Below, in pieces: positions 8,663 through 16,176 of a stretch of 32,012 bases of DNA (within the stretch, counting starts at the first letter, position 1; every line of letters starts with the position of its first letter). Source of the DNA: Chitinophagaceae bacterium UBA4857 (GTDB lineage Bacteria; Bacteroidota; Bacteroidia; Chitinophagales; Chitinophagaceae); the NCBI GenBank assembly GCA_002399735.1, contig DHEF01000052.1:19980-51991 (forward strand), written 5' to 3'. Below the pieces are notes generated by a model, which did no database searches, was not told where the DNA came from, and saw only the letters and a program-made list of their open reading frames with translations. Both the position numbers and the translations under genes were made by a program.

Positions 8663-9397
8663 ATGAACGATAATATTATACTAAGCGCAAAAAACATTAG
8701 CAAAACTTTTGTCATTAGCGAAGACAGTCATAATACTGTTAAACATAGATTGTTTAATTTATTCAATCCACCGAGAAGAAAAAGGGTGGAAGCGATTAAA
8801 ACAATGTCTTTGGAAATTACTAAAGGCGAATCTATTGGGTTAATTGGTAGAAACGGTTCCGGTAAATCAACCTTGGTAAAAGTACTCGCTGGAGTGTATC
8901 CGGTTAATACAGGACAACTGAGAATAAACGGCTCTACTATGCTGATGAATTTAGGCGTTGGTATGAGCCATGAATTAACAGCAAGGGAAAACGTTTACAT
9001 ATCTGGTTCTGTATTGGGATTAAAAATTAAACAGATTGACGCCATTTTTGATGAGATAATTGATTTTGCTGAGTTGCGGGAATTTATGGACACAAAGATT
9101 AAATTCTTTTCATCGGGTATGGTAGCAAGGCTGGGTTTTTCCATTGCGGTGAAGGCCGGTGCGGACCTTATGTTTTTAGATGAAATATTTGCAGTGGGTG
9201 ATATGAAGTTTCAGGAAAAAGCCGTGAAGGTTTTTGAAACATCCTGGATTGAAGGTAAAACAGTTGTGTTAGTTAGTCATACAATGGATACCATACAAAA
9301 ATATTGTAACCGCACAATCTATATGAAAAATGGTGAGATGATTTTTTTTGGCGATACGTTAAAAGCTATTGAATTATATGAAGCAGATAATGTTTAA
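8663..9397 (+). CDS. wzt: ABC polysaccharide export ATPase (Wzt-like), no C-terminal glycan-binding domain
   Basis: The nucleotide-binding subunit paired with the upstream permease. Visible are Walker A GRNGSGKS (62-69), a signature motif in the SSGM form (150-153) usual for this subfamily, Walker B 'LMFLDE' (169-174) followed by the D-loop region, and 'VLVSHT' as the H-loop. At 244 aa it stops right after the ATPase fold. Wzt proteins that recognise a capped glycan end carry a further C-terminal domain of about 150-200 residues, which is absent here. In known systems that fits export coupled to synthesis rather than recognition of a terminal cap. Its TAA stop lies in a TTAA shared with the convergent next gene. 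Confidence 0.93.
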   Translation: MNDNIILSAKNISKTFVISEDSHNTVKHRLFNLFNPPRRKRVEAIKTMSLEITKGESIGLIGRNGSGKSTLVKVLAGVYPVNTGQLRINGSTMLMNLGVGMSHELTARENVYISGSVLGLKIKQIDAIFDEIIDFAELREFMDTKIKFFSSGMVARLGFSIAVKAGADLMFLDEIFAVGDMKFQEKAVKVFETSWIEGKTVVLVSHTMDTIQKYCNRTIYMKNGEMIFFGDTLKAIELYEADNV

Positions 9398-10680
9398 CTA
9401 TTCTTTGGTAGTGCAGTTTGGGTTCCGCTTAATAAAAAAGGGATAAAGAAACCAAATAGCACTACACCAAGACTTCGGTCAAAATACACTTCGGTAATCA
9501 TAGCGCATGCAAAGGTGATGGTGATGATAATGGCAAGTATATCTTTTTGTTTTAAGAATTGAATGAGCGGGAGAAACAACCAACCCAAAAGGAAAAGCAG
9601 TAAACCAATAACACCCGTGCTGTAAAGTATATCAAGGTAATTATTATGAACGTTCTTTCCGGTTTCAATGGCAAAATGAAACTCTTTTTCTTTATATAAT
9701 TGGTTCAGGGTTGTGGCTTTATCGCCAAGTCCAACGCCGGTTACAGGATAATGCGTAAAGAGCTCCCAACCGCATTTCCAGGCAGCCAGCCGAAAGTTGG
9801 CACCATTCCACTGCTCTTTGGTTAATACGCCACCATAATGACTTTCTGCTGCAGTATTGTTGTATTGATAGCTGGTAATAGTTAACTCCTTAAATCTATT
9901 TAAGGTTTTTGGAAAGAAAATATAAACTGTTACAACACTTATTAATAAGCCGCACAACAAAGCAAGGCCTAGAAACCATTTTTTTTGTTTGAATATGATG
10001 TATATAAAAAGGCATAAAAAGGTAAAGTAAAGTTGAAACATCATAATACGACTGGCAAGCAGGTAACTGATGATGAATAAAAAAGCAATTGTAAGAATTA
10101 ACAAAAACTTATGCTTGATAACATGATACTTTTTTATTAGAAAAAAGGCAAAAACATAGATGGAGATATTGACAAGCAGGGAAGTATAAATGGATTGTTG
10201 ATTTATAAAGTAAGATAGTGCATCGTTATAAAGCCAGGCGTTGTCATCTTTTTTAATAGCTTGAAATATGGCATAATTTAAGCATGTAAAACAGAAGATA
10301 GTAGTAATAATAGCAAACTTTAAGAGTAAACCATCTCTTCTATCTCTGTTGATACGAATGAAAAGAAAAACGAGCGGAAATAAGAAAAGAGGAAGCCTGA
10401 TACGTAAGGCTCTGGCACCATCCAACTGATCCGATAAGAGAAAGCTTATAACTAAATAAGCAAGAAAAAAAAATATATATAAAAACGGATTTGACAGTTT
10501 TAGTAAATCGGGTTTATATTTTTTTTCTTTTATAATAAATATAGATGATAGCACAAATGCACCTAGAAAAAAATACCTGATTGCCTGGCCAAATGGAAAA
10601 AACAATGAGGCAAAAAATAATAGGAGAAAGCCCGACCAAATGGTTTCTTTATTTACGAGGGATGCTTTTGTAGAAAACAT
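9394..10680 (-). CDS. O-antigen ligase/polymerase family membrane protein (WaaL/Wzy_C)
   Basis: A 428-aa protein with roughly ten to twelve hydrophobic segments and one large periplasmic loop (residues about 265-345) that ends in 'HNNYLDILYSTGVIGLLL'. This His-containing segment is the hallmark of the Wzy_C/O-antigen ligase superfamily. WaaL joins undecaprenyl-linked O-antigen to lipid A-core on the periplasmic side; Wzy polymerises repeats. Because this locus carries an ABC exporter, which needs no Wzy, ligase is the better guess. The start is ATG at 10680, with a short 77-bp divergent gap to the next gene. Its stop overlaps that of the convergent ATPase gene by 4 bp. Confidence 0.85.
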   Translation of the reverse strand: MFSTKASLVNKETIWSGFLLLFFASLFFPFGQAIRYFFLGAFVLSSIFIIKEKKYKPDLLKLSNPFLYIFFFLAYLVISFLLSDQLDGARALRIRLPLFLFPLVFLFIRINRDRRDGLLLKFAIITTIFCFTCLNYAIFQAIKKDDNAWLYNDALSYFINQQSIYTSLLVNISIYVFAFFLIKKYHVIKHKFLLILTIAFLFIISYLLASRIMMFQLYFTFLCLFIYIIFKQKKWFLGLALLCGLLISVVTVYIFFPKTLNRFKELTITSYQYNNTAAESHYGGVLTKEQWNGANFRLAAWKCGWELFTHYPVTGVGLGDKATTLNQLYKEKEFHFAIETGKNVHNNYLDILYSTGVIGLLLFLLGWLFLPLIQFLKQKDILAIIITITFACAMITEVYFDRSLGVVLFGFFIPFLLSGTQTALPKNS

Positions 10681-10757
10681 ATATCGAAGTTAAGAATAAA
10701 GCCATCAGCTCTTTTAGACAGTAATAAATATTTGATAGAAATTTTGAAATAATCCCC

Positions 10758-11639
10758 ATGAAAACAATATCAGTTGTTATAATAACTTACAATGAAGAAA
10801 AAAATATTGCAAGGTGCATTAATGCTGTTAAGGAAATAGCAGATGAAGTTGTGGTGCTTGATTCTTATTCATCAGACAATACCCTGAAAATTGCTGAATC
10901 ATTAGGTGCTAAAACATTTAAAAATCCTTTTGCAGGTTATGTTGCTCAAAAGAACAAAGCAATAGAACTGGCTACACATGATTATGTTTTATGTTTAGAT
11001 GCCGATGAAGAATTAAGCGAGCCGTTAATAGAATCTATTAAAAAGGTTAAACAGGATTTACATTTTGTTGCTTACTCTTTAAGCCGTTGTGCTTTTTACA
11101 GAGGAGCATTTATTAAACATGGAACCTGGTATCCTGAAAGAAAAATCAGGTTGTTTAATAAAAGGTTTTTAAAATGGACCGGTGATTATATTCATGAACA
11201 AGTGGTTGCTAAACCGGGCATGGCAGTTTATCCCTTAGCCGGTGATATTTTACATTATATATGCGAAACGAAACAACAGCATATTGACCGCAGTAATAAC
11301 TTTAGCACCATTGCAGCTTTATCAATGTTTAAAAAAGGTAAAAAAGCAAGTTTGTTTAAAATGCTGGCAAGCCCGTTTGTTTTTTTTCTGGTTGATTATT
11401 TCTTTCGTCGTGGATTTTTAAATGGCTGGAGAGGTTGGGCCATTGCTACTGAACAAAGCCGTTATCATTTTTTAAAGTATAAAAAACTAAGAGCATTGTA
11501 TAACGATAAAAATATTCAGAAGTATAAAACGGTGGAAAATATTTTAAATATCAAACCATCTATTTCTACTAGGAATTTAATTCATGCGGCAAATAACAGG
11601 GTGCAGTCTAACTTTAAAGCACCGGTAATTAATATGTAA
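10758..11639 (+). CDS. WaaE/KdtX-like family 2 glycosyltransferase
   Basis: A 293-aa GT2 enzyme close in pattern to the lipopolysaccharide-core beta-1,4-glucosyltransferase group. It opens 'MKTISVVIITYNEEKNIARC', then 'EVVVLDSYSSDNTLKIAESLG', 'NPFAGYVAQKNKAIELA' and the metal-binding DADE (81-84). The segment 'HGTWYPERKIRLFNK' and 'WTGDYIHEQVV' are typical of this subfamily. It is divergent from the ligase-like gene across 77 bp and closes the polysaccharide region; a strong terminator follows within 5 bp of its stop. It probably acts on the lipid A-core acceptor, which agrees with a ligase next door. The exact sugar is inferred from the family only. Confidence 0.88.
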   Translation: MKTISVVIITYNEEKNIARCINAVKEIADEVVVLDSYSSDNTLKIAESLGAKTFKNPFAGYVAQKNKAIELATHDYVLCLDADEELSEPLIESIKKVKQDLHFVAYSLSRCAFYRGAFIKHGTWYPERKIRLFNKRFLKWTGDYIHEQVVAKPGMAVYPLAGDILHYICETKQQHIDRSNNFSTIAALSMFKKGKKASLFKMLASPFVFFLVDYFFRRGFLNGWRGWAIATEQSRYHFLKYKKLRALYNDKNIQKYKTVENILNIKPSISTRNLIHAANNRVQSNFKAPVINM

Positions 11640-11643
11640 AAGT

Positions 11644-11678
11644 AAAAAGCTTATCACTGAAAAGGATAAGCTTTTTTT
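11644..11678. terminator. Bidirectional hairpin terminator between convergent genes
   Basis: AAAAAGCTTATC (11644-11655) pairs with GATAAGCTTTTT (11665-11676) around a 9-nt loop, with further Ts to 11678. A-runs on the left and T-runs on the right let it work in both directions. It sits between the WaaE-like gene (plus) and the GAPDH-family gene (minus, stop at 11698). Confidence 0.85.
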
Positions 11679-11697
11679 AAATAAGTTATATACAATT

Positions 11698-12681
11698 TTA
11701 GTTTGACCACAGTTCCAACCAGTCAATCATCCTGCTGGTAAAACCATATTCGTTATCAAACCAGGCAATTATTTTTACTTGTTTACCGGCAACGGATGTA
11801 AGCGATCCGTCAATTAAACAAGAATGTGTATTGCCTTTTACATCTAATGATACCAGTTGTTCCTCCGTATAATCCAACACACCCTTGTACTCATTGGCTG
11901 CAGCATATTTAAATAAATTATTTATTTCTTCGGGGGTTACCATGCGTTGCATTTCTACCGTAAAATCGGCCATAGCACCATTGGCAACAGGTACCCGAAT
12001 ACTAAGCGTGGCTACTTTATCTTTTAAGCCCGGCATTAATCTTTCCAGCGACTGGTACAAATCTACCTCTACAGGAATAATAGATTCGGCTGCAGCACGA
12101 CCACGACGTGGCTGTTTATGCCAGGTATCTACCAGCTCCTGACGGGTAGTGTAGGAGTGTAACACATTTATTTGTGCCGATGCAATACCAATAGATTGCA
12201 GCAAGTACAAAATATGTGTAGAGCAATTGGTCATACAACCACCGGGAGAAACTATGTCCAGTTTGTCATTATCTTTTACATGGTTGTGCCCGTAAATTAA
12301 TAATGGAATATCGGCCGCACCGGTTGTTGATAACAATACTTTTTTTGCACCGGCCTGTATATGCTGGCCGGCCAACGGTTGTGTACTAAACATACCGCTG
12401 CATTCTAGTACTGTTTGTACTTGTAACAACTCCCAGGGAAGCTCCGACGGATTGGGTTGTTGCAAATAAATGATTGATTTACCTGCAACATGTAAATGAT
12501 TATCCTCAATAACAATTTTTTCGGGATAGGTTCCGTAAACGGAATCATATTGTAGTAAATATGCCAGACTTTCAATTGGCATAATATCATTTACGGCTAC
12601 TATTTGTATTTGCTGGTGGTGTAATAAACGCCTGAACAAAAGCCTTCCAATTCGCCCCATTCCGTTTATAGCTATACGCAT
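11698..12681 (-). CDS. GAPDH-family dehydrogenase, erythrose-4-phosphate dehydrogenase-like
   Basis: A 327-aa NAD-dependent aldehyde-phosphate dehydrogenase: N-terminal 'INGMGRIGRLLFRRL', NAD-contacting 'VND' (30-32), catalytic Cys149 in GGCMTNC and His175, and the C-terminal 'WFDNEYGFTSRM'. Several segments differ from glycolytic GAPDH. The usual SIIPT-x-TGAAKAV phosphate-site stretch is replaced by SIIPVEVDLYQSLERLMP (about 200-217), and ASCTTNC is replaced by GGCMTNC. Recalled E. coli Epd shares the patterns 'SLPW-x-x-L', 'SIIPVDTKLAAGI' and 'DYTE-x-x-LVS-x-D', matched here by 'ELPWELL', 'SIIPVEVDLYQSL' and 'DYTEEQLVSLD'. Epd oxidises erythrose 4-phosphate for pyridoxal phosphate synthesis. 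The family is certain; the substrate is inferred. No pdx or glycolytic gene is adjacent. Confidence 0.88.
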   Translation of the reverse strand: MRIAINGMGRIGRLLFRRLLHHQQIQIVAVNDIMPIESLAYLLQYDSVYGTYPEKIVIEDNHLHVAGKSIIYLQQPNPSELPWELLQVQTVLECSGMFSTQPLAGQHIQAGAKKVLLSTTGAADIPLLIYGHNHVKDNDKLDIVSPGGCMTNCSTHILYLLQSIGIASAQINVLHSYTTRQELVDTWHKQPRRGRAAAESIIPVEVDLYQSLERLMPGLKDKVATLSIRVPVANGAMADFTVEMQRMVTPEEINNLFKYAAANEYKGVLDYTEEQLVSLDVKGNTHSCLIDGSLTSVAGKQVKIIAWFDNEYGFTSRMIDWLELWSN

Positions 12682-12782
12682 GTGATAATGTATTTTAAAA
12701 AATATTTTTGTGAATAACAGTTGTTTATGTGTTACTGCGTGAGGGATTGAAGCGGTTACCCCGGTGAAGCCCTGTGCTTAGC

Positions 12783-12901
12783 AGTTCCCCCTTTGGGGGT
12801 TAGGGGGTGTGCCGGAGTAATAGCGTAAAGCCCGACCCTTTGTTAGGCAACCAAGGCCGAAGCATGAGGCCGCAGGTTAGCATAACAAAGGGGCACGCCC
12901 C
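12783..12901. repeat. GC-rich palindromic intergenic repeat
   Basis: A GC-rich island in an AT-rich gap. It contains CCCCCTTTGGGGG (palindromic) followed by TTAGGGGGT, then a long imperfect hairpin bounded by CCCTTTGTTA (12836-12845) and TAACAAAGGG (12883-12892), with further pairing inside (AAGGCC/GGCC), and last GGGGCACGCCCC (12890-12901). No open frame with coding character is present. It may also stop transcription of the TerC-family gene, which ends at 12912 on the minus strand. Confidence 0.6.
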
Positions 12902-12911
12902 AATAAAACAA

Positions 12912-13688
12912 TTAATTGTCTAGTTTGTTTTTTAATTCTACCGGATTATTTGTTTTACGCATACGCATATTTAAAATTTCTACCAGCAAAGAAAAAGCTA
13001 TCATGGAGTAAATATAACTTTTGGGTATTTCCTGATGGAAAGCTTCGGCCACCAACATTACGCCAATAACAATTAAAAACGCTAACGCTAACATTTGTAA
13101 AGTTGGATTTTTGTTTATAAACCTGCTTACTGCACCGGCAAATATCATCATAATAACAATAGATATTACTACGGCTACAATCATAATAAATACATCGTCC
13201 ACCAAACCAATAGCGGTTAAAATTGAGTCGAATGAAAACACGGCATCAATTAAAACAATTTGCACAATTACCGAACTTAAAGTGGCGTATATTTTTTTTG
13301 CAGTAGTGTTTTCTTGTACCGGTTTTTCTAATTTATGATGTATTTCCAATGTACTTTTTACTACCAGAAATAAACCTCCGGCTAATAGTATCAGGTCTTT
13401 CCAGCTCAATGCTAAATCGGTTCCTGTAGTTTTATCGGTAATAAAGGGAATGGTAATAATGGGTGCCGTTAGCCGCATAATCCAAGTAATGGTAAGCAGT
13501 AGGGCAATACGAAAAATCATAGCCAATGCTAAACCTATGTTACGGGCCTTGCGTTGCTTAGATGGATCCAGCTTATCGGAAATAATGGAAATGAAAATAA
13601 TATTGTCAATACCCAATACAATTTCTAAAAAAGTAAGGGTAAGTAAACTTAACCAAATGGACGGATCGGAAAAGTCGGGAATATGCAT
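12912..13688 (-). CDS. TerC family membrane protein
   Basis: A 258-aa integral membrane protein with about seven hydrophobic segments. It carries the two paired TerC signatures: 'FLEIVLGIDNIIFISI' (residues 20-35, Asp28-Asn29) in the first membrane helix and 'VLIDAVFSFDSILTAIG' (145-161, Asp148 and Asp154) after a charged cytoplasmic loop (about 112-135). Members of this family (TerC, Alx, MeeF/YkoY types) are linked to metal handling, with several shown to export manganese. Length is normal for the YkoY-like branch without CBS domains. No tellurite-resistance genes are nearby, so a metal-ion role is more likely than tellurite resistance. It is divergent from hutI. Confidence 0.92.
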   Translation of the reverse strand: MHIPDFSDPSIWLSLLTLTFLEIVLGIDNIIFISIISDKLDPSKQRKARNIGLALAMIFRIALLLTITWIMRLTAPIITIPFITDKTTGTDLALSWKDLILLAGGLFLVVKSTLEIHHKLEKPVQENTTAKKIYATLSSVIVQIVLIDAVFSFDSILTAIGLVDDVFIMIVAVVISIVIMMIFAGAVSRFINKNPTLQMLALAFLIVIGVMLVAEAFHQEIPKSYIYSMIAFSLLVEILNMRMRKTNNPVELKNKLDN

Positions 13689-13729
13689 ATGCTAAATTAT
13701 TAAAGTACAAAGAAAAGCTTTTTGTAATA

Positions 13730-14980
13730 TTGCCTGTGCCAAATACATTAATAAAAAATATTAAAAGCCTGGTTGGTGTACAATATGCACCACAACCATT
13801 GCGCTCTACTGCCTTAGCAACTTTACCAGAACTGCAAAATGCATACCTTATTATTCAGGACGATGTTATTGCTGAAATTGGACTGATGGAGGAACTGCCG
13901 CAACAAGCCGCAAAAATTACCCACCAGATAGACGCCACTGGAAGCATTGTATTACCTGCCTGGTGTGATTCGCACTCGCATTTGGTTTTTGCTGCCAGCA
14001 GGGAAGAAGAATTTGTTGATAAAATAAAGGGACTTTCCTACGCTGAAATAGCAGCTAAGGGCGGCGGTATTTTAAACTCGGCCCGCAAACTGCACCATGC
14101 AACCGAGGATGAGTTGTTTAACCAGGCCTGGCAACGTTTACAGCAGGTGGCTGCTTTAGGTACGGGTGCTATTGAAATAAAAAGTGGTTATGGCTTAAGT
14201 GTGGAAGATGAATTAAAAATGTTGCGGGTAATAAAACGGCTACGTCAAAAATCGCAACTGGCCATAAAAGCTACTTTTTTAGGTGCACATACTTACCCTG
14301 AGGCTTACAAACAAAATCACGAAGCATACATACAGCTTATTATAAACGAAATGTTGCCGGTAATTGCTGCCGAAAAACTGGCCGATTATATTGATGTGTT
14401 TTGCGAAACCGGATTTTTTTCGGCCGAAGAAACAGAGCGTATTTGTTTGGCCGGTATGCAGTATGGATTAAAACCAAAAATACATGCTAACCAGTTAAAT
14501 TTATCGGGTGGGGTACAAGTGGGTGTAAAATTAAATGCTGTATCTGTTGATCATTTAGAAACCATGGATGATGCTGCCATTAATATATTGGCTGCATCGC
14601 AAACCATTGGTACTATGTTGCCAACTGCTGCGTTTTTTTTACGCATGGCTTATCAGCCGGCCCGCAAGTTAATTGATAGTGGTTGTGCCGTTGCATTGGC
14701 AACCGATTTTAACCCGGGCTCATCACCATCCGGTAATATGAATTTGGTAGTAGCGCTTAGCTGTATACAAATGAAAATGTTACCTGAAGAAGCCATTAAT
14801 GCCGCCACCATTAACGGTGCACATGCTATGGAATTACAACAAACCCATGGAAGTATAACCGTAGGTAAAAAAGCCAATTTAATTATAACGCAACCCGTGC
14901 CATCGCTGGCGTATTTGCCTTATGCGTTTGGTACCAATTGTATTAAACAGGTGTTAATTGCCGGACAAAAAGTAGGTTGA
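13730..14980 (+). CDS. hutI: Imidazolonepropionase
   Basis: Hydrolyses 4-imidazolone-5-propanoate to N-formimino-L-glutamate, the third step of histidine degradation; a cytoplasmic metal enzyme of the amidohydrolase superfamily. The sequence shows the metal-binding HSH (residues 82-84) in 'CDSHSHLVFAASREEEF', 'GGGILNSARKLHHATEDEL', 'IEIKSGYGL', 'LGAHTYPEAY', 'HANQLNLSGG', 'SVDHLETM' and 'ALATDFNPGSSP', all characteristic of HutI. The total of 416 aa is normal. No ATG fits the N-terminus: the frame opens at TTG 13730 with GTG 13736 as an equally good choice, and 'LIKNIKSLVGV' is the usual family beginning. No hutH, hutU or hutG is present, so the pathway genes are scattered in this genome. Confidence 0.94.
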   Translation: MPVPNTLIKNIKSLVGVQYAPQPLRSTALATLPELQNAYLIIQDDVIAEIGLMEELPQQAAKITHQIDATGSIVLPAWCDSHSHLVFAASREEEFVDKIKGLSYAEIAAKGGGILNSARKLHHATEDELFNQAWQRLQQVAALGTGAIEIKSGYGLSVEDELKMLRVIKRLRQKSQLAIKATFLGAHTYPEAYKQNHEAYIQLIINEMLPVIAAEKLADYIDVFCETGFFSAEETERICLAGMQYGLKPKIHANQLNLSGGVQVGVKLNAVSVDHLETMDDAAINILAASQTIGTMLPTAAFFLRMAYQPARKLIDSGCAVALATDFNPGSSPSGNMNLVVALSCIQMKMLPEEAINAATINGAHAMELQQTHGSITVGKKANLIITQPVPSLAYLPYAFGTNCIKQVLIAGQKVG

Positions 14981-14989
14981 TTTTTGTTT

Positions 14990-15099
14990 GGCCAGCTACA
15001 GTTCCCTGATTGAGCTGACCGTTGCGACGCTCCGTTTATCGTTCCGTTCGCTAATCAGCAGAAGAGAAGTCGGAAAGACGGGAAGACCGCAAGTTAGAA
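14990..15099 (+). repeat. Dispersed repeat, copy A
   Basis: The non-coding copy begins GCCAGCTACAGTTCCCTGATTG and contains the family core GTTGCGACGCTCCGTTTATC (15021-15040) followed by GTTCCGTTC. It continues into GAGAAGTCGGAAAGACGG, which is also found in degenerate form in copy B near 20031-20050. There is no protein-coding pattern. It fills most of the 237-bp gap between hutI and the next gene. Confidence 0.7.
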
Positions 15100-15118
15100 A
15101 AGACAGCATTATGCATTG

Positions 15119-15158
15119 AGCCTTCAGCTTTAAGCTTTAAGCCTTCCGCTTTCAGCTC
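15119..15158. repeat. AGCTTTAAGC-type low-complexity repeat
   Basis: Short near-tandem units built on CTTTAAGC and CTTTCAGC (AGCCTTCAGCTTTAAGC and following) lie just after repeat copy A and before the promoter region of the next gene. Function unknown. Confidence 0.4.
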
Positions 15159-15217
15159 ATTTGCAACTTTATCCCTATCTTGTCACGTCATAAGTATATA
15201 ATTTTAAGCAAAACAAA

Positions 15218-15883
15218 ATGAGAACAAGTATAGCGTTTTTGGTTATGTTTTTCACCGTTTTTACTGCTTCGCAGTTAAAAGCACAAAAGCGTTTAACCGA
15301 AGCTACTATTTCCTATAATATTGTTATTAATACCAACAATAGCTCACCTAAAGCTGCCGATATGCTGGATGGTGCTACCAGCATTATTTACCTGAAAGGC
15401 AATTCCAGCCGGTCGGATATGGTAAGCTCATTAGGTACACAATCCATTATTAATGATGGTAAAAGCGGCGATGTAACCATTTTAAAGGATTATGGCCAGC
15501 AGAAGTACCTCATTAACCTTACAGCCGATAACTGGAAACAATACAATAAAAAATACGAAGGCGTAACTTTTACGTACGAAAATGAGTTTAAAACCATTGC
15601 CGGTTACAAAAGCCAGAAAGCCATTGGTAAATTAACAGATGGTAGCACGTTTACGGTTTATTTTACCAAAGAGTTATTACCGGTAAATAAAGATTTTCAG
15701 TACCTGAATAAAAACCTGCCGGGTTTGGCTATGGAGTATGAGGCAACACAAGGTACTACCAAGGTTACGTATACGGTTTCAACTATTAACCTGAGTTTGG
15801 TTCCTGCTGCCAAGTTCGATATTCCTAAATCAGGCTACCGTGTAATGACTTACGAGGAAAGTAAGGGCGGGGGTAACCAGTAA
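15218..15883 (+). CDS. Secreted GLPGLI/DUF4412-like protein
   Basis: A 221-aa protein with an N-terminal signal peptide (hydrophobic 'IAFLVMFFTVFTASQLKAQ', likely cleaved after Ala-Gln around residue 22), so periplasmic or outer-membrane associated. The body is beta-rich. It has 'ATISYNIVIN', a conserved-looking 'YLKGNSSRSDM', 'QKYLINLT' and near the end 'NKNLPGLAMEYEA', which resembles the LPGL motif that names the GLPGLI family and also occurs in DUF4412 proteins. Their biochemical role is not established. The gene stands alone, with a strong terminator just after its stop. The ATG at 15218 is well placed before the signal peptide. Confidence 0.8.
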   Translation: MRTSIAFLVMFFTVFTASQLKAQKRLTEATISYNIVINTNNSSPKAADMLDGATSIIYLKGNSSRSDMVSSLGTQSIINDGKSGDVTILKDYGQQKYLINLTADNWKQYNKKYEGVTFTYENEFKTIAGYKSQKAIGKLTDGSTFTVYFTKELLPVNKDFQYLNKNLPGLAMEYEATQGTTKVTYTVSTINLSLVPAAKFDIPKSGYRVMTYEESKGGGNQ

Positions 15884-15906
15884 TTACTTGTAAACAACTT
15901 ATATAC

Positions 15907-15936
15907 AAAAACCTGCCAATACCGGCAGGTTTTTTT
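15907..15936 (+). terminator. Rho-independent terminator
   Basis: AAAAACCTGCC (15907-15917) pairs exactly with GGCAGGTTTTT (15924-15934) over a 6-nt loop and runs into further Ts. It lies 24 bp after the stop of the GLPGLI-like gene. Confidence 0.88.
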
Positions 15937-16109
15937 GTTGTTAGTATATTTGCAGCGTTTAAGTACATATGTAATTGAAAAAGAATTTGTTAGTTATTTA
16001 CAATAATGTAGCCATTGTCCGGTTTTTCCTTAGTAGTGGAATAATGGTATTCAACCCTTGTACAGGCTATATTAAACAGCCAAAAGTGCATTTTTCAATA
16101 AGATTTTTC

Positions 16110-16117
16110 TACTTTCG
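16110..16117 (+). promoter_or_regulatory. Possible -7 element for malQ (TACTTTCG)
   Basis: TACTTTCG differs by one base from the Bacteroidetes -7 consensus TAnnTTTG. A poor T-rich -33 region lies about 17 bp upstream. It would give a leader of about 50 nt before the glucanotransferase ATG at 16177. This is suggestive only. The 293-bp gap contains no other supported feature besides the upstream terminator. Confidence 0.3.
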
Positions 16118-16176
16118 CACAAATGTGTACCTTTTACACAAAACTATTTCTAAGAACTTAATAATCAGCGATTGCG

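Noticed and set aside
13111..13695. Open plus-strand frames opposite the TerC-family gene
   Set aside because: They are shadows: low-complexity Ile/Thr translations opposite a strongly conserved membrane protein.
13725..13732. TAATATTG as a hutI promoter -7 element
   Set aside because: It overlaps the likely start codon and has no -33 TTG at the right distance.
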